Below, piece by piece: positions 35,631 to 46,900 of a stretch of DNA of 64,000 nt. Numbering within the stretch: the stretch's first letter is position 1; each line of letters begins with the position of its first letter. A model generated the notes under the pieces. It worked only from the letters and a program-made list of their open reading frames with translations, was not told the DNA's origin and ran no database searches. The translations under genes were made by a program, and so were the position numbers. This stretch comes from Sphagnum magellanicum (taxonomy: Eukaryota; Streptophyta; Sphagnopsida; Sphagnales; Sphagnaceae): NCBI GenBank assembly GCA_021904315.1, contig CM038907.1, positions 32,185,223-32,249,222 on the forward strand. Reading direction: 5' to 3'.

Positions 35631-36460
35631 ACTGGATGGAAAGAGGAAGAGTGCCAAAGGAGCAAAGCAATTCTGTTGGAAAGCTGAGAAGAATTGAAGA
35701 CTGAGGCTTTGATCTGTGAAAAAGATACTGCAGCAGATGGATGGAAAGAGTATGAGTGCCAAATGAGCAAATCATATGTGTTGGAACGCTGGAAGAAAGA
35801 CTTGAAAACTGACATTTCCATGTGTAAAACTACTGCAGCAAATGGATGGAAGAGATGATTGACAGATGAGCAAAGCAACTGAATTGAAAACTGCAGAGAA
35901 TGTACAAAAATGAAAATTGGATGGAAAGAGGATGATTGACAGATGAGCAAAAGCAATTGAATTGGAAGCTGCAGAGAATGTAATGCAGGTTGGCCTGACA
36001 ATTGCGCCATTTTTTGTTCACATTGAAGAGCATAGTCGGCTCGATAGCATTGTGGCCCTTCAAACCTGCCACATGTCACTTGGATGACACTTCGGGTAAC
36101 CGTCTGTAGAAAACTAATCTTCCATAATTGAAGATTCTGCTTTTAATCTTCCAAACCAGAAGGTTACATTATTACAAAGACTGTTCCTATTGTTGGTTTT
36201 CATGTTCCCATGATTTTCCCCAAAATGTGCACATAAGTTCCCATGTTGTTCCCTAATCATTTCGTGGCGTGTCATAATCATTCACCAAGGATGGGTAATG
36301 TAATGGAACAGGCGAGTGGCTGCCCATTCCATAGTACAAAATGGGATTCGGATGTGTAATGAATTATTGGATGGAAAGAGGATGATTGACGAATGAGCAA
36401 AAGAAATTTGAATTGAAAACTGCAGGGAATGTTAATGTACAAAATGAGATTTGGGATGAA
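35630..36460. repeat. Degenerate ~105-bp repeats upstream of the TOL gene
   Basis: Copies carrying GGATGGAAAGAG, then TGCCAAATGAGCAAA or TTGACAGATGAGCAAA, then GCAATTGAATTGGAA and CTGCAGAGAATG, begin near 35634, 35739, 35844, 35919 and 36369. The first three are spaced exactly 105 bases. The fourth is shorter, and the fifth lies about 450 bases on. The many overlapping reverse-strand frames here (35520-36079) are read from this repeat. Its last copy ends about 520 bases before the TOL start codon. Confidence 0.75.
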
Positions 36461-36509
36461 GTTAAATGAATTATTGGTGAAGCAAAAATGGATGGAGTAG
36501 ATTGCCTTG

Positions 36510-36982
36510 CCAAAACGCCACCTACTTAATAATGCCGGGATCTTTCGCAGTTGGCAACTTGGAAAGCAGCTTACAACTCACCTTCCGCTCACAATTCTTT
36601 CTCTTCTTCCCCTACTCACACTTCTCCATGTGTTGTCAACACGCCGTCTTGTTCCTGTCTTTTTCTGCGTAGTGCGCTGTGGTCTTGGTCATCTTTTTGC
36701 GTGTCCCCGCAACTACCCAATTTCGCACCTAAGTTACACGCAATTCATAATTCTTCGTTTCTTTCAGATCGAGTACCCCGTTCGACAATTGCTTCGGATT
36801 CTGGTTTTTTGGATTCCATCGGGGTTGTGATTTTGTTCTGCGGCTTCCAACGATTTGTAGAGTACTAAGGCTTTTTCTTAGGCGGAGTTTCTTAGGCCGA
36901 TTTTGGAAGGGACTTTGGGTGAAATTTGGGAGAGTTTTGGGATTTCATTCCATTTTTGGTTTGGTAAAGTGGAGAAAAAAAA
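36510..36982 (+). promoter_or_regulatory. 5' leader and core promoter region of the TOL gene
   Basis: Composition changes here from repeat DNA to pyrimidine-rich, more balanced DNA (CTTTCTCTTCTTCCCC near 36597). The start ATG at 36983 sits in an A-rich context (GAGAAAAAAAAATGAC). No clear TATA box can be assigned. Two short frames at 36507-36868 overlap this leader and look non-coding. Confidence 0.4.
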
Positions 36983-39900
36983 ATGACGGTTAGTGGGATC
37001 GTGGAGAGAGCGACGAGCGAGTTGCTGGCCGGACCGGACTGGGCGATCAACGTCGACCTTTGCGATGTTATCAACAACGACCCCTCGTGAGTTTGTTTTC
37101 TTTTATTTTCCCTTTTCTTGGGTTATCGCTTTGTTCTCCGCTTTGCTAATTCTTCTAAGGTGTAGACTATAGAGTGATTTGGAGCTTTGGGTTGTGGTGA
37201 GACGTGTGTTTTGGGATAAGGCCTTTTCGGGTGCTTGGCGATCTGGGTTGTGTGAGGTTGTTGGTCTCTTGAAGAAGGTCTTTGGTGCCCAATCTCGGCA
37301 TGGATTTGTTGGTTTCTCGAGGCTTTTTTCTTTCTCAAATCGGACTCGTCGGTTCCACATGAAACTTGCTTGAATTTTGTAGGTAGAGTTTTTTTGGGGA
37401 GCGTTTTAGCTGAATTGGATTCTTTTGGAGTTTTGTGTTAAGTAGTTTCTTGTGCCTACATAAGCATTCGAGACTGGTTTTCTTGGAGAAAATTGGGGGC
37501 TGAATTAATGTTTTGGGTTGTCTTTATGTCTCTTTAATGTCTATTCTCAGGCATTTCGAACTTGGTTTTCTCTGAAGTCTCTAGTACACATTTATTTGTT
37601 TGCAACTTCTTGTGACAAGTCCAGTAAATCGATTTTTGAAAGTTCTTTTGGTGCATGCTTAGGTTGTTTTTTTGAGCTCAGAACAGATGGGTTTTTGTGA
37701 GTTTGTTGAGATGAAATACTGAATTATGCTTTCCAGAATTTTTGTGTCTGTTGATGTTCTATGGTGTATGACAGTTCTTGAGAGTCTAGGTCAGCTTTGT
37801 TTTCTGAATATCCTTTGGCATTATGAGCTTAGTCTTCTGAGGGTTGGGTAGTGAATTAGGCTTTTTGGAGCTTGATGTCCAGGAGGTTTTTCCTGACTGA
37901 TTAGGGTTTTGGGTCTCAGCTCAGAGTTCAAGTTGTGGGAATTAATTCCTGACTCCTTTGGTTTCAAGCTTCATTTCTTAGGGTCAAGAAAAAGCTTCTT
38001 GTTTTCCTGAAGTCGTGTGGTGGGAGATCTGTTGGTTTGATCCATTTCATCGTTGAGGTTTGTCTTAGTCTGATGTGTGCTTATGTGCTTATGTTAGTAG
38101 TGTGCCCTTTCTGCTTGTTGGGGGTAGTGGAGGCATCATGTACATGTTTGATTGGCACCTTTGAGGCCTTACCTTGGTGTTTGATCAGGGACTCTGAGCT
38201 TATGTAGATAACATGAACTCAACATTATGTTCAGTATTGACATTATGAAGTGATCCAAGCTTTTCATGGATCAAGTTGCCTATTTGGTTTGTGATGGTTG
38301 TAATCTGGGAGTCATGGGTTTTGCAATGAATCAGGCAAGCAAAGGATGTCATCAAGACAATCAAGCGACGGCTTACAAATCGTAATCCAATGGTCCAACT
38401 TCTTGCCCTGACGGTATGCATCTTTGCTTGTTTCCCTGGGGCTTGAGCTACTTACTTTTATGTTTGGGTTTCTGGTTGTAATTTGTTTGCATAAGATTCC
38501 TGAATTTGGAAGTCCTTTTGAGTAAGATGGCTATCTGAACTTTCTGTGCAGCTTCTGGAAACATTGATAAGGAATTGTGGAGATAATGTCCATCAACACA
38601 TCCAGGACCGAGAGGTGCTGCAAGAAATGGTGAAAATCATGAAGAAGAAAGTAAGTGTGTCAAGTTTTGGTTTCTCAATTTGGTCCCTTTTTGCTTGAAT
38701 GTATGTCTTTTTGTTGTAAGCATGTACAGAGTTGTTGCCCCTCTCTGGTCCTGGATAGATGTATCTTGGTTGGCATCACATTTGTGGGATTGCAGTCAAG
38801 CTCCTGATAAGCTTCACTGCAACCTCAGTTCTAGCTTTGGTCCTGGATTGCTTTTGAAAAAGATTTGAGTCCCAGTTGCTGATGTGGTGATTTTTTGTGA
38901 GGAGGAACTGGTCTCATGATTATCATCAAGATTTGTGGGACAAATGACCTCATACCAATCTCCAATGGCACTGGTGGTTCTACCTGGTTTTGTCATCTCA
39001 TAAGGCTTTGTTTTGGGGCAGCAGTTGTATTGATGAATAAGGCAGTGATGGTTGCCTCCCTCCATTTGAGTTTTGGCAGGTGGACACACGAGTGAGGGAC
39101 AAGATAATTGTATTGGTGGATTCATGGAAAGAGACTTTTGGGGGTCATGGGGCGCCCTACCCCCAGTATTACATGGCTTATAGTCAATTGCAGGTGTGAA
39201 TCACGAATCTTTTCTGACCAGATGTCTGTTCTGTTGCAAGGTTATGGCACAGGGGTCATTTATTTGTAGCTGTCACTCTAGGAGTTTCGTGGGTCCTCTG
39301 GTATTATACCAGGAGCTGTGGTCCATCGCAGTGATCCTCTTTGACAAAATGTTTGTGGCAAGTCTTGCATGATGTTATTTTTTTGGCAGTTGCTGAAGCC
39401 AGTTCATTTTGTATCTTTGCAGAGTTTAGGTGTACAATTCCCTCGGCACAGGGACGTGCACAGAGTGCCTACCCTCATTCCACCTCAATCACAGTCCATT
39501 GCTTCTCCTTACCACTCTCTTTCCTCAGGGTTGCAGCCTTCAGGGATGGTTACCCCAAGATCTGAGGCCAACATCCATATTCCATCTATGAGGTATGGAT
39601 CATTTACTCTGCACCAAACCAAAGTGCATCAATCGATCAACAGGGAGCTAGATGGTTTGTCCTATAAAAGAGCAGAAGAACCAGCATCAAATTATAAGCT
39701 CGCTTGGCACAAGCACATGATGTTACATCTCCTTTTTGAAATATTCTGATGGTTTGCCTTGTGGTCTTGCATTTGATGCAGCTTGACAGACATTCAAAAT
39801 ACTCGTGGTGTCATTGAAGTTCTCTCAGAGATGCTGAGTGCTGTGCCCCCTCGAGACAGAATGGTATGTGTTTGTAGTGGTGACCATCTTTTCTTCTGTG

Positions 39901-41897
39901 ACTATTTCCTTTGACCTGGATTGTTTGAGAATGCATGGCCAATCATCTGGTGGTATGCATGGTACCATTTGTGAATGATATGCACCTAAGGTATTGGGAG
40001 GTTTTTGTTTGTTATGGATATTAAGTAACCACAGAATGCTACCGTCATGCAGGCTATAAGAGGAGAAGTGATAGTGGATCTAGTGGAGCAGTGCCGTACA
40101 ACCCAGCGTGCTATCATGCACCTTGTCAATACCACCTCGTAATTTATCTCCCTTGATGTATGTGGTCGTTAATGTTTGTGTGTGGTGTCAATATCCCCTG
40201 CAGCAATATAGGATGCAGATAATAGAACATTGGCAGGATTGTATGGACTTGTAACCTGGACAACAGGCCATGGACATGGCAGCTGTGTGCTTTTCTTAGA
40301 TAAAATAGAGTTTTTGAATCATGATGCAAGAAAACAGGTGTGGTGCTTTCCACACTGTGGTGGGTGTTGGTTTTCAGTTCTGACATGGGTTTTGCTTGAA
40401 AGTCTAGACTGCTTATTCCTTGATTTCGGGTGGACAGGAATGAGGAGGAGTTGCGGGAGGGCCTATCCCTACATGATGATCTGCTGCATGTGCTTGCCAA
40501 ACATGATGCCCTTATTTCTGGAGCTCCAATTCCTGCAGAACCTGAAAGGTGTGCCTGCAGACCCTGAACTGTACAAGATTTGTTTAGTTAAGATTTGCAC
40601 CCTGTTGGACCATGATTTCTTGTAGAGGGATTGTATGTATACCACCAGATGGCCACTGCAGAGACCTTCAGGGATTGCTCTATGAGCAGAATTGTCTAAT
40701 TAGTGAAGGTGTTGGTTTATACTTCACAGGCCTGCATCAGCACAAGGTGAGGAAGCATCTCGTATCATGCCTGTAAACTTGAAGCTGAGAACAAGCAAGC
40801 CTGCACTTGCCCGTCCTACACAAGAAATTGCAAAGAAACCTGTTGCAGTGAGTTCAAGTGCCACAAATGACTCTCGTGGGCCCCTGCTTGATCTCCTCAG
40901 TGGTGAGCCTGTGGATCCATTCAATTCAACAACTGTGCCTCCTGCACCAACTGAGCAATATGTTGGGCAGTTGTCATTACTGGCTTTACCAGCTCCAGAA
41001 GGGTCCCTGAATGCATTTGGATCAATGGCATACCATGCAGCCCCGAACCTACAACAATCTGTCAATGGCTCCTTGTCCCAGCCTTCTTCGCAGCCACAGG
41101 CTTCAAATGGCAATTTGGTGCCACCCTTCCAGGCATTCCACCAGCAGCTCCCTGACATGGTACAAAATGACTATGCTGCTCCATGGTCCATGGCTGCTTT
41201 GGCAGCTGGACACACCCTCACGGCTCAGCAGCGATCTATGATCTACGGTGATGTGCAACCTCAGTCACCACAGTTACCACAGTCACCATTGGGTCGTCAG
41301 CCTCAGGCTCAGCAGACACAGAATACATACTCTCCAGTGCAGCAGCAGCAGCAGCAGCAACCAGCTGTGAGAACACCACCACCATGGCAAGATGGTTCAG
41401 AGATGGAACGACAGCAGCAGTTGCAAGGGGGCTACCAAGTTCCAGCTCAATGGACAGGAATAAATCAACCTCAACCATGGAGTGCACAACAGCAGGCCGT
41501 CACGAATGCCCAGTTCAATGCAGGGTCATGGATTCCACCATCTCCAGCTCAGTATGAACAGTGGCAACAGTATTTGCAGCAGCTTCAACAGGTTCGAGCT
41601 TCATATGATCCTTACAAGATGGGCTCTGTGTCAGGCATGCAGGATGTCTTTGGGAGGACACATAATCTTTCCCCACAGGATGCAAGTCGACATATGCAGA
41701 ATCTGCCAGTAGGAAGCCAGTACAAGCAGTCTCTGGTGATGGTGCCATTCCCACAGGCATCACCACCCAAGCCAGTCAATGCATCTGATAAGTTGTTTGA
41801 AGACTTAGTTGATTTTAGGAGTGTGGATGCAAAATTCAAGGCTGCAGGACTTGTGGAAAACATTGCAAGACCAAATAGCAGCACGGTTGGCTCTTGA
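36983..41897 (+). CDS. TOM1-like (TOL) VHS-GAT ubiquitin adaptor
   Basis: Nine exons with consistent phases encode 670 residues: 36983-37086, 38335-38413, 38552-38650, 39080-39193, 39423-39592, 39782-39863, 40053-40138, 40438-40548 and 40730-41897 (TGA). The VHS domain spans about residues 5-137 ([47 protein letters not shown]). The GAT domain spans about 190-272. The rest is a Gln/Pro/Ser-rich unstructured tail with a short polyQ near 41340. LLDLL at 334-338 resembles a clathrin-box motif, and [10 protein letters not shown] near the C terminus is typical of long TOLs. In plants TOLs replace ESCRT-0: they bind ubiquitinated plasma-membrane cargo at the cell surface and endosomes and pass it on for vacuolar degradation. 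Intron 1 is over 1.2 kb, as in many plant genes with a long first intron. No lesion is seen. A likely poly(A) signal AATAAA is at 42314-42319. Confidence 0.93.
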
Positions 41898-42640
41898 TTG
41901 ATGATGACAACTTTACAGTCAGTGAATTCAAGGTTACAGGTTGTGATCCTTATGAAAGCTTTTTATCACATTCTTTATCCCAGGTTTATTCTACTACTAC
42001 ATTTTTCTCTTTCAAAAGAAATTGTCTGCATCACTTGCATTTAGAATCAACATTTCAGTCATTTTACAGGGGCTGGTAGAGCGGGGCCATCTTTTGCAAG
42101 TTTGATTATGTACCTCCCAGACCCTGGATTAAATGTTTGCATAGTTATATTGCATGATTTACAGGAAGATATGCTGGATCCTTTTATGATTTGATGGTTC
42201 TGACATTGGCTTCATTTTATGTTTAGTATACTCAGATTAATCTGAGTTTCCATGGCAGCTTTACCACTGAATGTATCAATACAATCAATGGGAAATGATG
42301 ATGTTCTTTTAGCAATAAAAGTTTGGTGGAATTTCCTAATTTCAAATGGATTTCTTTCTTCTTCCCCATAGGTTGTTTTTGTTAAGGAAAACAAATCAAT
42401 GTATTTTACCTTAATGGGGATTTTCCATTTTTAGCCAAAACGTCATATCAGTGAAAGATAACCCAAGAAAACTATGCTTGATTACATAATACCTATCTGC
42501 TTCAAAGTAGTAAAATGGCTTTTGTAAGAGGACGAGGTTACATGCAGCAGTAGTACAGAAGTTTAGCCCTTTTCAAGGGTTTGTCACTAAGTTATGAATG
42601 GGTTGGTTACACCCAAAATTTTATGACTGCACATATGAAA
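41898..42640 (+). other. 3' UTR and flank of the TOL gene
   Basis: Non-coding DNA with the composition of the gene flank. AATAAA at 42314-42319 is the best poly(A) signal candidate. No further gene was seen. Confidence 0.5.
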
Positions 42641-42769
42641 TATTTTTTGTATTTTTCCCCCATCTTGATGAAGATGGTTGTGCACAAAAACAGCAAGCCA
42701 TCAGATGGTGAATCGAAATATGTTTGGTCACCTTCCACCACCCGTCTAAACCCAATGGCAATGGAATTT

Positions 42770-43060
42770 ATTTTGGTTGCCATCCTTATTCTTAAACCAA
42801 CTTCAAAGTAATTGAAATTGATTTTTGGTGCCATCCTGAACCCTAAACTAGCTTCAAGGTGACATGGTTTGCCATCTTAAACCCTAAACCAACTTTAAAA
42901 GGTGATTGAAATCCATTGGGTTGTTGGAATGTCCTTGACTCATTCTGGCCTTTTAATGGTGACTGAAATCAATTTCAATCACCATCGCGTGGTTGGAAAT
43001 GACCCCAATTCATTTTGGCCATTTGATGGCGATTGAAGTCCATTTTAGTTGCCATCTTTC
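42770..43060. repeat. Degenerate short repeats with telomere-like CCCTAAA units
   Basis: GCCATC followed by an AACCCTAAAC-like block and AACTTCAAAGT recurs near 42779, 42830 and 42870 at about 40-50 base spacing. TTAAACCCTAAACC around 42875-42888 matches two plant telomere-type units. An imperfect palindrome, GTGACTGAAATCAATTTCAA then TCAC, lies near 42960. These are eroded tandem and inverted repeats without coding content. Confidence 0.45.
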
Positions 43061-43539
43061 ATGCATAAAGGTGTTACCCAAATTTTGTAATAGATAACCT
43101 AACAAGTTATTGGATCTAACGGGTATATGTAACAAGTTACTTTAATTTAACTTGTTCAACAAACTGATGAAGTTATCTCTATACAACAACCATGGTATCT
43201 ACAATCCCAAGTTACTATCTACCCAAAATTGGTGCACTTACACCAATTGCAAGATTTGCTAGTCTTCAACACCAACAACCAAGTCCCAACGTCAATTTGG
43301 TACCCACTAATTTAGAGATGGAATGAATCCAACTATTCAATAGGTTGGAGCAAATTCAACACATTGATTGAAGATCTTCCAATCAATCAGTTTCCATACA
43401 ACATTTATAACTTGTTGAACCCCAAACAACACTTATGATTGTTTGACAAAAAATTACATATCAACAAAGCACATGGCCAACTAGATCAGTGCATGTTCAA
43501 GGTGAAAGATCACAAGTTTCACACCATATATTGATTTCA

Positions 43540-43740
43540 ATAAGAAATCAATGTGCTGGAATTGTAATTTGTTTCTAAATTGTCAACAAGCAGGACATTT
43601 GTTCAGCCATTGCCCCTTTGTTGACGATAGGTTAAGGCAATTATTGAAGGAGGAGGTGATGAATGTTCAGATGTCAACCAGGTGCAGTCACAATCAAACG
43701 AGCCAAAAAACATGTTGGGCAACCACCAAAACTTTATAAA
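43540..43740 (+). pseudogene. Ty3/gypsy gag remnant with zinc knuckle
   Basis: The frame at 43551-43739 contains a retroviral-type zinc knuckle (CWNC, then CQQAGHLFSHC) followed by PFVDDRLRQLLKEEVMNV, a signature of gag C termini in plant Ty3/gypsy elements. An 18-base in-frame insertion (43566-43583) splits the knuckle after CWNC. Flanking DNA from about 43080 has gag-like Gln/Asn-rich composition with stops. It is a dead fragment. Confidence 0.65.
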
Positions 43741-44560
43741 AACTGCAATTTTGTTAAATATATTTTTGTGGTGCCATTTTAATGTCATGTTAATCATGGA
43801 ATGTAGTGCTAAATGACTAATATGAATGTTCATGAATTCAAAATAAAAATTCAAAATAAATAATTTTGGGTTTTGGTTTTAATAAAGGACTTTTGAACTT
43901 GAACAACAGTTGCATAAAAAACAGTCAATTTTATAAATTACTAAGTTAAAGACTCTCTTTATAAAGGAATTTTGATGAGAAAATAATCGAGATGATGTTA
44001 ATTGATTATCCACACTTAGAAAACATTCAGATTTTGAAAGTGGTGAAATTTTAAAAAATTTAAAATTAAAAATCTACTTATTTTTTAAAAAAAATTTCAA
44101 AAGTCCTTTACCACATGTAAATGGGTGTAATGTACATGACATCTAAAACAAAGTTGTAGTTTATGAAACAATAAAATAAAACATTAAATAATTAACATAC
44201 TTTCATATAATTTGAAATTTAAGATAATTTTTCAAAAGAAAACACAAAATTTGGTAGAATTTGTACACTTTTTAAAAAAAAATAATTATTCATGAAAAGT
44301 TAATACAAAAAATGTGGTGAATTATATGTATTTTTAATAACATATTGCAAAAGATTTCATCCCAAAAGTCTTTTTTATGAGAAAGTGAAAATGACCACAA
44401 AAAGGATTGTAGTCCTTGAGTCCTTCATCACCGTTGACTCATTTGATTGTGATTGCACCCAACCTATCCTTCCAACCACTCCAATTTAGTATTACCCAAT
44501 GTGTTTGTATTAGGAACTCAAGCCATGAATCTCAATATTGGTCATACAGTAATACTTGTT
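43741..44560. other. AT-rich spacer between retroelement remnants
   Basis: No gene or recognisable protein fragment was seen. The DNA is rich in A and T runs. Confidence 0.5.
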
Positions 44561-44899
44561 AATTATTAATCAACTTCGCAACAACTTGTTACACCAATCA
44601 TATTAGGTAAAACCAATATTTTGCCTACATCTACCCATTGTGGTATTATCTCATACCCCTTTTTGTACCTCTAGATCTTAGTTTATAACCAACATTGGAC
44701 TGGAACAAAAGAATTTGATACTTTGATTTTTAGGTATTATATAGGTTATGTACTTGGATATGTGTATCCAATACCTAAACAACTTGTTATGCCACATACA
44801 TAGACCCACATTTTGTTGGAAATTAGTTTTTTACAATGGTTCAACTAATCATTAGTAAGGACAAAGGACCTATTCAACAACATGTTATTGCACTAGTAC

Positions 44900-45840
44900 C
44901 AATTGGACTATACAAGTTAACATTAGTTTAATAACTCATGTACCCAAAGGTTCTATTGAAAGGTTCTATTCACCAACCACTAGATGGAGGACAACTTGGA
45001 AATTCACTTAAAGGAAGTTTAATTGGAAGAGATCCACTTTGACAACCACAATTCAATCCATATGTTGGATCATTTAGATGGCTAGCATTTGACCCTCATA
45101 TGTTTATACCACCATGGTATTAACAACTTATTGTACAACCTATACCAAAATCAACAACCAAGTTGCCATACAAGAAGTTACAATATCCAACCTATGTCAA
45201 AGATATTGATCCGAATTCTCACATCAAAGGTTCAAGAGGCCATTAAAACTATTTATGAAATAATGGAAGCTAACATCATCAACTTATTTGGTTTTACTTT
45301 TAAAGATAGTATCTTTAAATAGGGTGAAAATTTTGTTCAAGGCCGTCCAAATTGCACATTTGAAGAGTTGAAACAAGCATTTTGCAAACAATTTAGAATT
45401 GTTGTGAATGATGAAGAGGTCTACATGTAGTTATAAAACACTCAACAATAAATTGTTGAACGTGTTGAGATTTACTATGAATGCTTGTTGAAACTAGTAA
45501 ATTGTCTATAGGCTAGAACAACAGATGTTTTCCTCATTACTGTTTTCATAGTAGGTGTATTACTTTACCTCATAATAGTGATAGCAAATATGAAATGAGA
45601 TACCTTGTTTGAGCACAAGGAAGCCAATCTAGTATGTGAAGAAAGTGGACCTATATATTAACTTGAATTACAGTGTTCTACTAACCACATCAAAAGCTAA
45701 TACAATAGCTAAATCAATAGTACCTTTTGTTATGTACAACAAAATCTACATCACACTATATTAATTGTGATAAAATAGGTCATACTTTTGAGACTTGTCA
45801 TAACCAAAATAAATATGAGGCAAGAAACGGTTTTGGCTAA
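44900..45840 (+). pseudogene. Decayed Ty3/gypsy gag
   Basis: With several stops and shifts, the plus strand reads FEELKQAFCKQFRIV, then a block ending VERVEIYYECLLKLVNCL. A degenerate block with DTLFEHKEANLVCEE follows, then a worn CCHC knuckle (NCDKIGHTFETCH) near 45760-45810. The order is that of plant Ty3/gypsy gag. Stops such as those at about 45428 and 45450 show it cannot make protein. Its relation to the zinc-knuckle fragment at 43.6 kb is unclear; they may come from two insertions of related elements. Confidence 0.6.
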
Positions 45841-46600
45841 GAACCCTAGAGTATCATGACTCATGTGTCCAGATCACATGGTGGGCACTAATATTCACTG
45901 TTCATCACTGATCAGGTATTATAGTCTGGGTGCAACAGGTTCCCCAGTTTGTCACTCTGACCAGTTTTTCGGTGGACAATGTTGGTACAGATTAATTCAT
46001 CATGCTGGAAATGTTGGAAATTCATCACAGTAGTGAGATTTAATAAAATGTCCTTACTTTGCAGATACCACTGAAAGAGGGGTTAGGGGGTGAAATGAGG
46101 CCCAAAGATAGGGTGAAGATAGGGTTACTTTATGGATAACTGGTACAAATTTTAATTCATCACATGCTGGAAATGTTGGATATCGAGCTAAATTATATGG
46201 GTCTGGAATTGCCCACGTCTCCTCTCAAAAGTAGCTGGGCCTGGGTATGTTGCATAATGAAGTAAGTTAGCTTGGGAATATTAGTGCTTTCCAAAGGACG
46301 AAAAATTGTATTGTAGTGTATTGTTCTCCAAAGAAAACAATGCCCATAACAGACAAGAAACAAGAAGGGTTCTTCTAGACAAGGTTATCATGATGTGAAT
46401 ACATTATGTGAAACCCGCATGGATCTGCAACCAAATGTCCTTGTAGGACTGGACATAAGACTTTGGGAGGCATTCAGTGTGTGGCCCTTTTTTTGTTGTC
46501 AACACAGGTTTGTTGTTTATAATACTAATAGGTAACCCATGGCTACGTCACTCCAGCCACCTCGAACGCTCTGTTAAGTTCTATTGTCTGCACGATCATG
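45841..46600. other. Intergenic DNA, possible Helitron flank
   Basis: No gene was recognised. If the helicase remnant to the right belongs to a Helitron, its 3' end should lie here on the reverse strand. I found no clear hairpin plus CTRR terminus. Confidence 0.4.
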
Positions 46601-46900
46601 TTACAACACCTCTGTGTAAACAACATTGCGAGTGTACACACCGGCAGGTGCATCTTCATGAGCATCCTCCCACCCATCTGTATCCAGCAGTTTCACCCCC
46701 TTGGGGCACCCAATGCGCGACATGGTCACATACAACTGGCCATGTGTAAATACAGGCTTGGGCAGAAAAATGCTGACCATCTTCAATGTCTGCCCTTGCG
46801 CCTTATTGATGAGCATTGGATGAGGAAACCACGCGTGCATGCGTACGTGTGTGTGTGCGCGAGATACTGCGCTGTTTTTTTTGGCCTCTCGCCCAAATCC
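46601..46900 (-). pseudogene. C-terminal end of a Helitron PIF1-type helicase
   Basis: The reverse-strand frame ends with the last helicase motifs of Helitron Rep-Hel proteins. INKAQGQTLK corresponds to PIF1 motif V, and FTHGQLYVTMSR to motif VI. KGVKLL and a terminal NVVYTEVL follow, then a stop. The residues just before (HAWFPHPML) only loosely fit the usual FPVRLAFAM block. Further upstream the frame dissolves into a CA/GT-rich stretch (46830-46865), so the protein is truncated. It shows that autonomous Helitrons existed in this genome, in keeping with the non-autonomous copy at 28.8 kb. Confidence 0.7.

Noticed and set aside
35520..36079. Overlapping minus-strand frames of 80-156 residues
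   Set aside because: They are read from the 105-bp repeat; the same phrases (SIHLLQ, FHPSAAV) recur with the repeat unit.
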